Notes under the pieces: generated by a model | The model's input: only the letters and a program-made list of their open reading frames with translations | Told to the model about the DNA's origin: nothing | Database searches by the model: none | In this document: positions 41,595 to 64,000 of the stretch, piece by piece | Layout: the number at the start of each line of letters is the position of its first letter | Numbering within the stretch: position 1 is the first letter of the stretch | Made by a program: the position numbers and the translations under genes | DNA from: Sinotaia quadrata | Taxonomy: Eukaryota > Mollusca > Gastropoda > Architaenioglossa > Viviparidae | Length of the DNA stretch: 64,000 nt | Direction of reading: 5' to 3' | Assembly: GCA_028829895.1 (NCBI GenBank) | Contig: CM054181.1 | Span: forward strand, 32,690,259-32,754,258

Positions 41595-41671
<77 letters not shown>
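41428..41671. repeat. (GT)n(GA)n and (GT)n microsatellites
   Basis: GT run passing directly into GA at 41457-41491, then, 105 bp on, a second GT run at 41597-41671. Confidence 0.97.
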
Positions 41672-41672
<1 letters not shown>

Positions 41673-41984
41673 TACTATTTCATTAACTACAAACATGCAT
41701 TATGTGGTTTTCCTAAAGCTCCCTTTATGCATTTCGGATTGTGTTTTAAAGCCAGTAGTCGAATGCATAGTTCGCTATTCTTGATTCAAAACAGAAAATA
41801 CTCTTTAAAAAATATTTAGTCTCTGCTACTGTCTGTACGATCGCAGTTTCTGAGCTCTCTCTCTCTCTCTGCAGCAATGGACACACCAGGCATGGCACGT
41901 TGTCTCGTCGCCTTAAACACGTGACCTTCTTAATCGATTGTTAAGCAACATGTTATTGTCCGGTGCATGCAACACTTGACAGAT

Positions 41985-42155
41985 TACATCATAGTCTATT
42001 TCTTATTGTCTGTTTCGTCTATTTTATACTGACATTTGACATATTACATCATAGTCTATTGCTTCGTGTCTGTTTCGACTATTTTAGACCTGACTCTTGA
42101 CAGATTACATTATAGTCTATTGCTTCGTGTCTGTTTCGACTATTTTAGACCTATA
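41985..42155. repeat. About 57-bp repeat, three copies
   Basis: agattacatcatagtctatt, cgtgtctgtttcgactattt recur three times. Confidence 0.88.
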
Positions 42156-42537
42156 TCATGGCCTAACACATACAACATTTGATATGATTGAAGCTTGTAA
42201 CTTTGGACAGACTTAAAGTTTCTATGGCGTGTCGTTTGCATCATTTAATACGATAGGCAATGGAATGTTGTTTGAATCACTAGAGAAAACTGATCATGGT
42301 AAGATGTCTTTGCCATTTAAAACAATGGACTTCGATTTGTTGTCTGCGTCACTTAACCGACAGACCATAAAAGTATAATTTCTCATTATTTAGCACAATG
42401 GACTATGATGTGTTATTTTGATCATTTAATCGACGATTGTATGTTGTTTAATCACCTTATGGAATGTTTTTCCCCATCATTTTACTGACGAAAGTATGTT
42501 GTCTTATCGTCTTCAGCATGTTGTTTTCTTTCGGATC

Positions 42538-42742
42538 GGAATTTATGCTCACAACTCGTCATATTATATGCGGAATTTATACTCACAACTCGTCATATTA
42601 TATGCGGAATTTATACTCACAACTCGTCATATTATATGCGGAATTTATACTCACAACTCGTCATATTATATGCGGAATTTATACTCACAACTCGTCATAT
42701 TATATGCGGAATTTATACTCACAACTCGTCATATTATATGCG
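42538..42742. repeat. 34-bp minisatellite, six copies
   Basis: ggaatttatactcacaactc followed by gtcatattatatgc, almost without substitutions. Two overlapping open frames cycle through the unit and are artefacts. Confidence 0.97.
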
Positions 42743-42844
42743 CCAGCCTTCAAGCTAGTTGACATCGCCCATTGTGAAGTGTGTGTGTAGAAGGGGGGGG
42801 GGGGAAGAGAGAAAGCCAGGACGCTAAACACGAGAAATTGTTTA

Positions 42845-43270
42845 ATAGCTCGGTTTGTATTATCTATCGCACGCGTGAAAATATCATTATCTTGAAAATG
42901 TATTGTCTGTCGCACGCGTGAAAATATCATTATCTTGAAAATGTTTCCGGGAAAGAATAAACGTAATGTCCAAACCAGCAAACGGATTCTAGATTCCTTT
43001 CTCATATAATGGTGAGGAACCTTTTAACGAACAATTTCCATTTGAAGAAGCCAAGTCAGTATTGGGTATTACAAATGATTACTACTGAAATCTCATTAAT
43101 AAAAAAGTCAAAATGTCGCACTTTCATAAGCTGCCTTAAATAATTACTACTGAAATCTCATTAATAAAAAAGTCAAAGTGTTACACTTTCATAGGCTGCC
43201 TTAAATAATTATTACTGAAATATCATTAATACAAAAGTCAAGGTGCCACACTTTCATAGGCTGCCTTGAA
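42845..43270. repeat. Two adjacent small tandem repeats (48 bp x2; about 65 bp x3)
   Basis: cgcacgcgtgaaaatatcat occurs twice near 42870 and 42912. Then actactgaaatctcattaat with cactttcata.gctgcctta occurs three times from 43079. Confidence 0.85.
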
Positions 43271-43439
43271 TAGAAACATTCTGTTGATTTTCTAGCTATC
43301 TATTTCTAAGAATACATTCTTAAATCTTCGGTTTAGGCCGTTTTTATAGATAATCGGTCTTATGCAAATTTGTATATAGTTTTCTAAATAGGTACTTCTG
43401 GAAGAACTGAAATAATTTCAATTTAGTTTAAATGTGTTG

Positions 43440-43990
43440 CATGCACCACTTTTGTTACTGGTTATGATTATTAATACTATAACTCATCTATAACTAATTA
43501 CAAGTGATGGATAAATCTTAAATTATGTTTATTAATAATTCTCACAGGGACGCCACTTGTCTCTCATTTGGCGGATTATATGGGTGTGTGTAGTAAAAGT
43601 CTTCTCTCCTCAACAATAATAAGATGTTTTACTGACACACAATACTTCTGCAGGTGGAAACTTCTTACTAAAGGAGTAATAAAATTCGTCTTTTATTTAT
43701 ATTTAACTAGCCCCTATCCACCCGCTAATACTCCAACATATGGTTTTAATATATGTGCGGGAAGGTTAATACGTTTAATAAAAAATTTATTAAATCAACA
43801 ATCAAATATACAACATATGAATATAATCAAAAGAGCGTTGACCATTACATCACTTCACAACAATATTTGACTAAATGTTTGACACTTATTTAGTTTATCT
43901 TAGCATAGATATCAGCAGCTAAATTAGCACATATTATAATCAGGTTCATAGATATAGTTTCACCATAGAAATGAGAACAGATTAATAGAG
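43440..43990 (+). repeat. Interspersed repeat, copy 1
   Basis: Diverged match to 62945-63400: both contain taattacaag.gatg, cttaat.tatgttattaata, acttgtctct, the aaaggagtaa/aaaggagaag segment, tatttaac.agc.cc, ctccaacata and aatcaacaat.aaatatacaa in the same order. The last 130 bp (cttagcatagatatcagcag) match a third fragment at 14590-14790. Unnamed family; no coding motif. Confidence 0.6.
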
Positions 43991-44164
43991 AGGTAATTAT
44001 AGTTAACATACATAACGTTTACAATGATGGTAGTTGACACTAGCACGTGTTCACAATCACGCGGTTTGCAATAAGTCACTTTCTTTCTTATTAGATGATG
44101 GTCCTAAGTACCCCTTCCAGGCACATTACACAACTGTTTTCTGGAATCTTCGATGCGCTCATAT

Positions 44165-44505
44165 GAACTCCCTGGAGAATCGTCCAGAACTTCACATGCA
44201 CACCCTGGAAAATCGTCCAGAACTTCACATGCACACCCTGGAAAATCGTCCAGAACTTCACATGCACACCCTAGAAAATCGTCCAGAACTTCACATGCAC
44301 ACCCTGGAAAATCGTCCAGAACTTCACATGCACACCCTAGAAAATCGTCCAGAACTTCACATGCACACCCTGGAAAATCGTCCAGAACTTCACATGCACA
44401 CCCTAGAAAATCGTCCAGAACTTCACATGCACACCCTGGAAAATCGTCCAGAACTTCACATGCACACCCTGGAAAATCGTCCAGAACTTCACATGCACTA
44501 TGAAA
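44165..44505. repeat. 33-bp minisatellite, ten copies
   Basis: aaaatcgtccagaacttcac followed by atgcacaccctgg or ctag. The period keeps two frames open (179 and 116 codons), each an 11-residue repeat. The only variation is G or A at one site, partly alternating. Flanks show no splice structure; 44510-45740 is otherwise empty. Confidence 0.95.
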
Positions 44506-45744
44506 GCACGAGGAGTGTTCCAGAACTTTTGTGTGTGCTACTCAAGCACACCATGAGGAATGTTTTTTTTTAAATGTTGTTAATTCTGAACACCAAATTC
44601 AAACTTCAATTTCTGTCGTATGGGCTCTTGGTTGGAATTCACACCTTACTGCAACATACTGATACATTCGATGACAATGCTGGTTACACACCAACGTGTT
44701 CTGGTAGAGTACAGTAGTCACCGCAGTCTGATGAAGTCGATAAACGGTTACAAAACATTTAAAGCATAAAATAGCATGCTCCTTTCTGCAAAAGTCAAAT
44801 TAAAGGCAGTGCTAAGTTTCAGGCAGATTTCATCTCTAAACTCCTTTCTCTCTTATACACGTTCTCAACTTACAAATCAGGCAACAATATTCATTAACCC
44901 AATACACATGTAGCATAAGAAATATAGCATCAATCAAAATTCACACGTATAACGTACTACGTAATCAAATTAGTGAACATAGAAATAATGGTTCAATCAC
45001 AGGAAGCATTCTCCAGTTCAAATCATATATCAATAGCAAACGTATGAAATATTTCTAAGTCCAATCTTTCTTTATCAGTCATTTAACTTACTATAAGCTA
45101 ACGATCGCCATTAGGACCAGACTTGAGTTACATCAAAATCAAAGTACTTTTGTTCTGTCCCTATTGGATGACATTGTTATGAGCAAGTATGAGACTATTA
45201 GTCAGAAAAAAACTTCATCTGCTTGGAACTAGTTTGGATTGCATTATCAAGTTCTAGCATATTCTTTACCTGAGTTATTATTTTAACTCTGGTACTTATA
45301 AAAATATCAGCATGTGCAGTACACGAAGGTTATGTCACATTGACATTTAACAAATTATATAACAATTAATGTTTAAAAATTGAGACAGGCAAATTTACAC
45401 CAACAAATATTTGCCTCAATGGCTTTAAGCTTACACAATCAGACGTTGTGCTCTCAGATGTTGTGCTCTGGTACACTTTCAGTTATTAAAATCTTATAAA
45501 GGTAAATATGGTATGTAGATAAGCAGATATACAGAAAGGCGGTCGAGCATGCAATACACTATGACATACTTGCAGACTGATGTCAAGCAGGCAATATGCT
45601 TTTACAGGGATAAAGACTTGTTAAAGACTAAGGACTAAAGGATAAAGACTTGTTAATCTGGAAAAGCAGCAAAAATAAGTACTTGGCGGGGTGGTGTATA
45701 TGTTTTGTTTTAACTATATGTAATAGCACGTCATTGTTCTTTTC

Positions 45745-46000
45745 AACATCTCTACCATTAACAGCAAATATTATATAGTAAGAAGTTTGTTAACAGTCGG
45801 CCATTAACAGCAATTACTATATAGTAAGAGGTTCTTTTAAACAGTCGGCCATTAACAGCAATTATTATATTGTAAGAGGTTTTTTAAACAGTCGGCCATT
45901 AACAGCAATTATTATATAGTAAGAGGTTTTTTAACAGTCGGCCATTAACAGCAATTATTATATAGTAAGAGGTTTTTTTCACAGTCGGCCATTAAAAGCA
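45745..46000. repeat. About 55-bp minisatellite, five copies
   Basis: agtcggccattaacagcaat followed by tattatatagtaagaggttt. 46010-46630 holds no recognised gene; a G9 run lies near 46356. Confidence 0.92.
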
Positions 46001-46639
46001 ATTACCATCACCTGCAATATTGTAATGACATGCATGTGTTGTAATAAACCATTATAATATTGTTATACATAGTTATCTACGCAGTATAATGTCGCATTGT
46101 ACTTGTCGTCCATACATTTGTACATATGAATTATAATATAAGGGTATTTGTGCTATGTATAGTTCTAAAATGGTCGTCCGTGTACAGAAGTATACGTTTT
46201 CATATCAGTATACAGTATGAACATCACAATGATGTGTGAGCGTAAGCAGCCATACTAAAAGATATCACGTTATTTATTAAATATGGTTTGTCCATGTGTG
46301 TGCACAATAACCATTCCACTGGCGGCGAAATGCAGAAATTCAGAAAATTCGAATGGGGGGGGGGAGGGAGACCAATGGCACGAGGGAATGGAAAGAAGAA
46401 TCAGCTTTACACTCCTTGGGCCTGTAATTTACAGCGCGGGATGAAATACATTCTGGTTACTCTGAAACGCTCCCTAGCTTCAAGTCACGAGTTTAATGCT
46501 TAATCTATTGAATGACACGTTAAAGCGGGCTTTCTCGTATTGCATGTTAAAAAGGAAAATAACTGCTAAACACGGAATTACGCGTACTAGTGCGTGTGAC
46601 TGTATAGTTTTATGATACCTTTGTAAGTTTGCACAACTT

Positions 46640-47480
46640 TACTGTGACGTACAGTTTTGAACATTTCTTTTTAAGCATTTTTGTCTGATTACATAGCTTT
46701 AAACATATTGCGGCTGCATAATTTTGAGCATAATTGTTCGACTACAAAGCTTTGAGCATTATTGTGTGACATCATTGTATGACTGCAGAGATTTAAACAT
46801 TATTGTGTGACTTCAAAGCTTTACATATTATTGTGTGACTACATATCTTTAAACATTAGTGTGTGACTACATAGCTTTCAGCATTATTGTGTGGCTGCAT
46901 TGTGTGACTACATAGCTTTCAGCATTATTGTGTGGCTGCATTGTGTGACTACATAGCTTTCAGCATTATTGTGTGGCTGCATTGTGTGACTACATAGCTT
47001 TCAGCATTATTGTGTGGCTGCATTGCGTGACTACATAGCATTAAGCATTATTGTGTGGCTGCATTGTGTGACTACATAGCTTTCAGCATTATTGTGTGGC
47101 TGCATTGCGTGACTACATAGCATTAAGCATTATTGTGTGACTACATAGCATTAAGCATTATTGTGTGACTACATAGCATTAAGCATTATTGTGTGGCTGC
47201 ATAGCATTAAGCATTATTGTGTGGCTGCATTGTGTGACTACATAGCTTTATATATTATTGTGTGACTACATAGCATTAAGCATTATTGTGTGGCTGCATA
47301 GCATTAAGCATTATTGTGTGGCTGCATTGTGTGACTACACAACTTTAAACATTGCGAATGCTTAGTTTTAAGCATTATTGTGTGACTGCATTGCTTGAAA
47401 CATTATTGTGTTGACTACATAGCATTAAGCATTATTTTGTGACTACATAGCTTTAAACATTATTATACAAGTATAAAACT
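46640..47480. repeat. About 40-bp higher-order minisatellite
   Basis: Two sub-units, gcattattgtgtggctgcat and tgtgtgactacatagctttc, combine in varying order about twenty times, edges diverged. 47490-48715 after it has no recognised gene. Confidence 0.92.
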
Positions 47481-48717
47481 TTAAAACATTAATGTTGACT
47501 ACATTAAGCATAACTGTTTGCACATTTGTGAACATAATTGCAAGAATGTACAGTTTTAGGTATAACTATGGGAGACACGTTACAAAATGCATGATGAAAT
47601 CAAATTATTTGTAGCTAAAGGTTAGAGCATTTGTTTGAATGGCATTGAATAGTGCTTATTACATTGTGATTGTGAAATAGTTTCTAATCTCTAATTTCTC
47701 TTACTCATTCCCGATTGCACACCCCTTTACACCCCTGTGCTCCAGAGTTTATGCAATGACTTTTGCCACCCATCCTCACACTCCCAATTCCCTCTAACTG
47801 CAACATGTTTTGGTTGCTTCTTTATTGATGTAATCGATTTTGGCATGTCTTACACAATGACTTTGATTTTGTGAGCTTCTTCTGGAAATGATTGCAGACA
47901 TGAGATGAGTTGACTACGTGTTTTGGAGATCAGTTATTCGCCTTGTCAAATGCTTCACGGTATTATATTACATTCAAATCAGAGCTAATTCCTTCTAATT
48001 AAATAATTCTTAATTAAATCTTTAAATTATAAATAATTATTAATATTATGAGCAACCGACATTCACTGACACGAAGGAATATATTTTTTAAATGATAGTA
48101 GATGTACCAATAAGAAGCATTCACTGATAAAAAGAAAAGCTACTAATTGTCATTTATTTACTAAAATAAATTTAATCATTAAGTCCTTTATAATGGCCCA
48201 CAATACATCGACCTTCAAGTCCAGGGAAAGGAGATACGTACAAGGAGTTATTCTGTGCAATGTGTGTGTGTGTGTTGTCCCTACCCCCACCCCCCTCACA
48301 TAACTTGAGAACTGATCTTTGTGCAAAACCTGGCCTTTTACTCATCCCCAGAGAAAACATTCGTTGTGATTACATCTGGACATTAGACACGTAAATCAAC
48401 GGGATTTGCCTTTATCGATTTATCTACCAGAAATCATTATTTGTTCTTGCGTTGTTAAGGGAGTTTTTCATTTCAAATGTTTTTTTTTTAGTGATTTCTT
48501 CTGGCTGGTGAATGCGTGATTTCTCTGGCGCTTTGAAAAGATATTCTAACAGTATGTTTGTCGCCTCAGAGCTTTATTCTAATGGTTTCTCTTCCTGGTG
48601 CAGGCTAACTTTCGGATAGTATATAATTTGTTGTCTCTCCACATTGTGCAGCTAAGTTCGTGGATTTGTTTCCCTTGCATGATTAGTGTTTGATTTTGTG
48701 CAATTTTGGATAGCATT

Positions 48718-48783
48718 TCTTCCCTCCTTCCTCCCTCTTTCTTCCTTTCTTCCTTCCTTCCTTCTTTCCTCCCTCTCTCTCCC
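48718..48783. repeat. Polypyrimidine (CTTC/CCT) tract
   Basis: Pure C/T for over 60 bp except a few bases. Confidence 0.9.
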
Positions 48784-48956
48784 TGCCACCTGATATTTCA
48801 CCAACATATCGCTCATTGACAATGAAAACTGTTTCTGTATCTAGCGTTTGCTTGTGCTTGTTTTGTTGTCTTCCTCCAAATCTGTTGGTCTGATTTCGAC
48901 TTGATGTAATCCATTGAAACATACCGGTGATCATGCTTGATGGTACCCCAAATACT

Positions 48957-49115
48957 CCTGCTTCAGTAGTTCATTTTCCGGAAATATCTGCTTCAGTAGT
49001 TCATTTTCCGGAAATATCTGCTTCAGTAGTTCATTTTCCGGAGATATCTGCTTCAATAGTTCATTTTCCGGAAATATCTGCTTCAGTAGTTCATTTTCCA
49101 GAAATATCTGCAGGT
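48957..49115. repeat. 30-bp minisatellite, five copies
   Basis: ctgcttcagtagttcatttt followed by ccggaaatat. Open in both strands because the period is divisible by three. About 500 bp upstream of opsin exon 1. Confidence 0.95.
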
Positions 49116-49619
49116 AATTTCCAGAGACAGTAGCGTTGGTCTCCATCTTCATACGGATCTAGGGTATTGGGCATTGCGTCTTATTTGAGTAGATGTAGAT
49201 GTAGTTGTAAAGGAAAAGGTAATGGAAAGGAGTAATCCTAGCAGTGGCGATAGTGTTATTATATGCTAATTTAATAATAAATAATATAAATAAATAATTC
49301 AATGCAAGCATTGTTTCAATAGACACGGAATACTAGAACTAAATGCTAATAGAACACTATATTATATTATCATTATCATTATTGTTAATGATATGTTTAG
49401 TAGCCATGCAAGAAGAGCAGACACTTTCGTGGATATTATTTTAACTAATTTTGCAAAACTCTCGGATTTCTGCACAAATAATTTACGAAATAAAGATGCC
49501 ATCTTTTTAATTTATACAATTGTGCGTGTGTCGTCTGATAGCAGTGTAGAAGCATACATTTATAATTTATCAGATATCGGACAACGTTTACTGAGTGATG
49601 TTTAAGAGAGGAGAGAAAA

Positions 49620-59581
<9,962 letters not shown>

Positions 59582-60700
59582 ACCCATAGGCAAACTGACG
59601 TCATATGAGTGCCCTTCTTTCATGGCGCATGTAAAGGGGCTCTGTCTCGGATTAACACCGTCGTCTGCTTTGATATTGATTTTCAACGAAGAGAAGTACG
59701 ATTTCCCAAGAAGTGCCAAAGAAGTTAATTCAAGTCAACGTCTTTCTCCTGCAGCCAAACTTTTAAGAAAGAAGCCCATTTAATAAGTTCTACGTCACAT
59801 TCTGCACAAATTCCACTGCTCTGTGCGCTAGGGAATGCGTGTTTTCTATAGATTAAAACTACTAAAAACGGACAGTGTGACGCATATGTGATGCTTAAAT
59901 TTCTACATTTAAAATGTTTGTTTTATAATTCTTAGCAAAGGTGAAAGACATAACACTTAAACTTATGATTATAATGCTTTGAATACAGACGAAAACAGCA
60001 GTATTTGAATTTTTGAGTGAATGCTATAATAGAGACGAAAGTTATATTATTCACACAAATTTGATCTAGTAAACCATATCAAGGAGAAGAATTAACTTTT
60101 AATAATTATGATTTCATAGACTAAGGGAACACTTGAGAACAAATGAACCAGTATGAATCCTTGGCACTTTGACATTGTGACATTGAAACAACTGTAGGTG
60201 GCCCAACTAATATAATTCTTATTATTGTATGTAAGAGCATGGTGTCTATTGCTGTTTTTATTATAGTGGCTTTTGAAGTTCAAGATGGCAGATTTAAATT
60301 AAATAACCTATTTGAAAATAATTATTTTATTTATTTGGTTCCGACTGCCATTATAGTTTTAAAATACGCATTACGTTGGTCGGAAAATGGCGTCCAGGAG
60401 GGAGATTCCAAAATTTACTTCTAGTAAAGAATGCTAGTACAGAATTTAGAAAAATTCGTTTTTCTTGTGGCCATCTGGTAAGAGTGTTCTTTCAAACTGT
60501 TTTACTCCATTACAAAAGAAGTAAACAGATAGACCATAAGACTCTGATATCATGATAGATGAAAATGGCTAAGGAAGAAACCTAAAATACGGACATGAGT
60601 TCATGAAATATGTTTAACACTAAGCTGTGTGACGTCGTATCGTGAAATAAATGAAGTACCGCCAAAGAAACGATTACTGCTTATGGGAATGTATGTGGCT
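59582..60700. other. Opsin 3' flank, probable UTR then spacer
   Basis: The first part must include the 3' UTR. AATAAA is first seen at 60646, which would imply a long UTR; a nearer non-consensus signal is possible. No other gene recognised. Confidence 0.4.
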
Positions 60701-60714
60701 AATTATTCTGGTCA

Positions 60715-60985
60715 TAGTACAATGTCAAATGATGGAAGAACTAAATATGACAGAATTTTAGTACAATATCTATGGTCTGGAGAGCAGACTTTGTTCTTTT
60801 TTTTGTCATGGTAAAATGTCTATTGATTGAAGAGCAGATTTGAATTGAATTTTCTTGTCATAGTACAATGTCTATTGATTGAAGATCAGATTTTGACTGA
60901 TAGTTCTTATCCTAGTACAGTATCTATTATCTGGAGAGCAGATTATGACTGATTTCTTTGTTATAGCACAATGACAATTGACTGT
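60715..60985. repeat. Degenerate 55-60-bp repeat
   Basis: tagtacaatgtctattgatt and gaagagcagattttgactga recur about five times. Confidence 0.75.
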
Positions 60986-61204
60986 ATTTCAGATAAAGAA
61001 ATTCTACTTTTCACATTGTCCTAGTGATTATTCAAGAGGTAACGTATATGAATTAAAAAAACCAACAATTTAATTCATTATAAAAGCGGAATACGAGATA
61101 AAAGCATACATGTTCTACTTATTTAAATAAAGGGCAGGTTTATGTCTTCTTTCCACATTTTAAAGCATGTTTGTCTATATATCTACCTTTATGTCTGTAT
61201 AGTA

Positions 61205-61480
61205 TCTCCACATCTAGCTATTAATATACTTGATCAATGTTTACATCCTTACATCTCACGAGACATCTAGCTATTAATATACTTGATCAATGTTTACATC
61301 CTTACATCTCACGAGACATCTAGCTATTAATATACTTGATCAATGTTTACATCCTTACATCTCACGAGACATCTAGCTATTAATATACTTGATCAATGTT
61401 TACATCCTTACATCTCACGAGACATCTAGCTATTAATATACTTGATCAGTGTTTACATCTTTACATCTCACGAGATCTCA
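61205..61480. repeat. 53-bp minisatellite, five copies
   Basis: catctagctattaatatact, tgatcaatgtttacatcctt, acatctcacgaga; the first four copies are identical by eye. Confidence 0.97.
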
Positions 61481-61622
61481 AGTTGTAGATCAGTCAGTTT
61501 ATCTGTCTGCATAATCAAGTACTTGCCCAAGTATATGAATATATGTTTAGACATTTAAATTGTTAAAAAGTTATGTAGAAGGAAAAGTAATTATGCGCCT
61601 GGTTTTGATGTTTGGGTTACTT

Positions 61623-61624
<2 letters not shown>

Positions 61625-61697
<73 letters not shown>

Positions 61698-61711
61698 TGT
61701 GTGTGTGTGTA
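61625..61711. repeat. (GT)n microsatellite
   Basis: About 43 units with one A interruption at 61690. Confidence 0.97.
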
Positions 61712-61786
61712 TGAATCATTTGCCGGATGCTTGGTGCGCATATCATACTAACAATATTCGTATTGAGTGCCTATGCCATAACAACA

Positions 61787-62015
61787 TTAATGTGATGTTG
61801 AGGGAGTACGTCATTAATGTGACTTTGAGTATATCATTAATATGACGTTGAAAGAGTACGTCATAAATATGATTTTGAGTGAATATATCATTAATGTGAT
61901 GTTGAGGGAGTACGTCATTAATGTGACATTGGACGAATGCGTCATTAACGTGACGTCCAGGGTGTGCGTCATTAATGTGACGTCGAGCGAGTGTTTCATT
62001 CATGTGACGTTGCGT
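61787..62015. repeat. About 25-bp minisatellite, nine copies
   Basis: gtgatgttgagggagtacgt followed by cattaat; diverges towards the 3' end. 62020-62700 has no recognised gene; a G10-11 run lies near 62360. Confidence 0.85.
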
Positions 62016-62714
62016 GTGTACGCCGCGATGAATATAGATTTGATACGCATGTCAGTGAGATGTCAATCATTTTAAGACTATTTGAATTTCAGGAGATCAT
62101 GTGACAAGTCTGAAATTGAACTACAAGATATTATTTGATATGTACGTGTGTTGAAACAACTTTAAAATACAGAACATCTTACCTTGACACTGAATGTCAC
62201 AGTATTAATTCCCAAGCGTTTTAGAGCTTTGTTACCAAACAGTTTCGTTTACACGATGGTGTTAGAGATAAAGAGAACGGTGCTATGTTCTCAAATTACA
62301 CTCCGAGTTTTCTTTGCTCTTGTGTGTAACGTTTGTGTTTATGAGGGTGTGTTGGCATGGGGGGGGGGGGAGTGTTAATGTTCCCTGGTGGCAAGCATTA
62401 TTCAGTGAAGTGCGCGTGATTTCTTGGGCAGCTCAGAATTTTACATCTACGAATTAATTTAAGATTTCTTTTACTCTAAATTTCTCATGTATCCCACTTT
62501 ACGATTTCCGTTCACGTTAAAGTTAAATTGACTATCCATGATTGTGTCTTGATCAAATCTTCGCTTCCAAAGTGCCCCTAAGTCATAGGACACAAATTCC
62601 CACTAGCAGATCTCTATGTTTTATGTCAAGCGAGGGAGACGGAATTTATCATTTATTGACAATGAATTTGCACAAAGGGCATTATTTGATTGTTTCCTTG
62701 TGCTTATATTTTAT

Positions 62715-62850
62715 TAGTGTTCATGAGATGTAGTTACTATTTAATCTGAAAGATTATGCTATTGATTACTGGTATATTGTAGTAGTGTTCATGAGATGTA
62801 GTTATCATTTAATCTGATAAATGAAAGATTATGCTATTGATTACTGGTAT
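62715..62850. repeat. About 68-bp direct duplication
   Basis: gtgttcatgagatgtagtta and aaagattatgctattgatta each occur twice. Confidence 0.9.
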
Positions 62851-62944
62851 TTTTCAGTCTACATATATTTTTCATTTCATTGTAATGTATTGTTTTCAGT
62901 GCATTGTGAATTAAATACTGATATGATGTGTGTGACACAACACC

Positions 62945-63400
62945 ACCTTAGTTATTGATTAATTATGATTATTATGATTATTATTATATTAACCATCCAT
63001 AATTAATTACAAGCGATGAGAATCTTAATTTATGTTATTAATAATTCTTCAGAACACACCACACGTCTCTTTCACTTGGAGAATATGCTGGTGCTGTAAG
63101 CATTTTCTCTCTTCCACAACATTAAAGACAAGCATTTGTTGTCACACAACATTAAGGACAAGTATTTGTTGTCACACAATATTGCAATAGGTGAAAAACC
63201 TTTTAACAAAGGAGAAGATAAATCCGTCTTTAATCTCTATTTAACGAGCGCCCATCAACACACTATCTCTCCAACATACGTTTACAATATAAATAAGAAG
63301 GTCAATAATTTTAATAGTAAATTGTTTAAATCAACAATGAAATATACATAACAAGAAATACAATGAAAAGATTATTTGACATAATTTGATTTGAATATAA
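62945..63400 (+). repeat. Interspersed repeat, copy 2
   Basis: Same orientation and block order as the copy at 43.44 kb. It contains a local tandem duplication of acaacattaa.gacaag near 63118-63165. The peptide-like GEKPF in one frame resembles a zinc-finger linker, but no Cys or His pairs are present. Confidence 0.6.
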
Positions 63401-63414
63401 GAAATTAGTTAGAG

Positions 63415-63900
63415 ATGATAAACTGCAAAACTTGTTCCCTGATTGTATATTATAGGAAAACTGCAAAACTTAACATTGTTCCCTGATTATATATTATAGG
63501 AAAACTGCCAAACTTAACATTGTTCCCTGATTATATATTATAGGAAAACTGCAAAACTTAACATTGTTCCCTGATTATATATTATAGGAAAACTGCAAAA
63601 CTTAACATTGTTCCCTGATTATATATTATAGGAAAACTGCAAAACTTAACATTGTTCCCTGATTATATATTATAGGAAAACTGCAAAACTTAACATTGTT
63701 CCCTGATTATATATTATAGGAAAACTGCAAAACTTAACATTGTTCCCCGATTATATATTATAGGAAAACTGCAAAACTTAACATTGTTCCCTGATTATAT
63801 ATTATAGGAAAACTGCAAAACTTAACATTGTTCCCTGATTGTATATTATAGGAAAACTGCAAAACTTAACATTGTTCCCCGATTATATATTATAGGAAAA
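63415..63900. repeat. 44-bp minisatellite, eleven copies
   Basis: ggaaaactgcaaaacttaac, attgttccctgattatatat; almost identical copies with rare C/T changes. Confidence 0.97.
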
Positions 63901-64000
63901 TAAGAAGTCGTTCTAGATGTTCTGTGATTGCTGGAATTTCGGGATTTTCTTCCTGGTTCCCTGTTTATTTATTTATAAAGATAAACTGCACTTGTTAAAG

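Noticed and set aside
44034..44573. 179-codon frame as a repeat-containing protein gene
   Set aside because: Two frames are equally open because of the 33-bp period; unique flanking parts have no recognisable features.
63136..63351. GEKPF peptide suggesting a C2H2 zinc-finger linker
   Set aside because: No C..C..H..H pattern in any frame nearby; chance within an interspersed repeat.

Overview
The window is eukaryotic, AT-rich and mostly non-coding. One protein-coding gene is clear: a six-exon opsin on the + strand, 49620-59581. Its tetraopsin-like sequence, long repeat-filled introns, many (ATAG)n and (GT)n microsatellites, tRNA-like interspersed repeats and dense minisatellites suggest a lophotrochozoan animal, most likely a mollusc and perhaps a cephalopod. 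That assignment is inference; nothing here fixes the species.

Layout. Positions 1-11.3 kb hold tandem repeats separated by featureless AT-rich DNA. At 11.33-12.60 kb there is a promoter-like cluster (CCAAT, a perfect NRF1-type palindrome, a TATA-like run) and, 1.1 kb further on, a possible first coding exon of an unidentified gene. From 12.6 to 17.2 kb more minisatellites follow. From 17.26 to 19.36 kb there is an AT-rich field of a recurring CCAG...TTA...GAC motif; the motif recurs inverted at 40.05-40.14 kb, and both outer sites abut (TA)n. From 21.4 to 35.5 kb lies a repeat complex: several copies of a tRNA-like repeat ending in (GT)n, a 1.6-kb inverted repeat (25.09-26.73 against 33.47-35.10 kb) and, between its arms, a recently homogenised satellite with an 890-bp period (29.45-33.47 kb). 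From 35.5 to 49.6 kb there are AT-rich spacer and further arrays, then the opsin gene to 59.6 kb, then spacer and arrays to the end.

The opsin. The six exons join in consistent phases to give 382 residues. The retinal-binding lysine (K298), the TM3-ECL2 disulfide cysteines (C105/C182), the ECL2 glutamate (E176), CWTP and NPIIY are present. Four usually conserved positions differ: the D/ERY triad is L-R-F, the TM5 proline is histidine, and the TM3 position used as counterion in vertebrate visual opsins is glycine. It resembles the neuropsin (Opn5) and peropsin branches most; the subtype is not settled by eye.

Most unusual observation. Three exon-intron boundaries of this gene (exon 2 acceptor, exon 3 start, exon 4 donor) each lie inside a separate tandem array, with units of 80, about 60 and 71 bp. 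The neighbouring introns therefore carry serial copies of exon edges, in two cases with intact-looking splice sites. This looks like the same local tandem-duplication process that fills the rest of the window, here caught acting on splice junctions.
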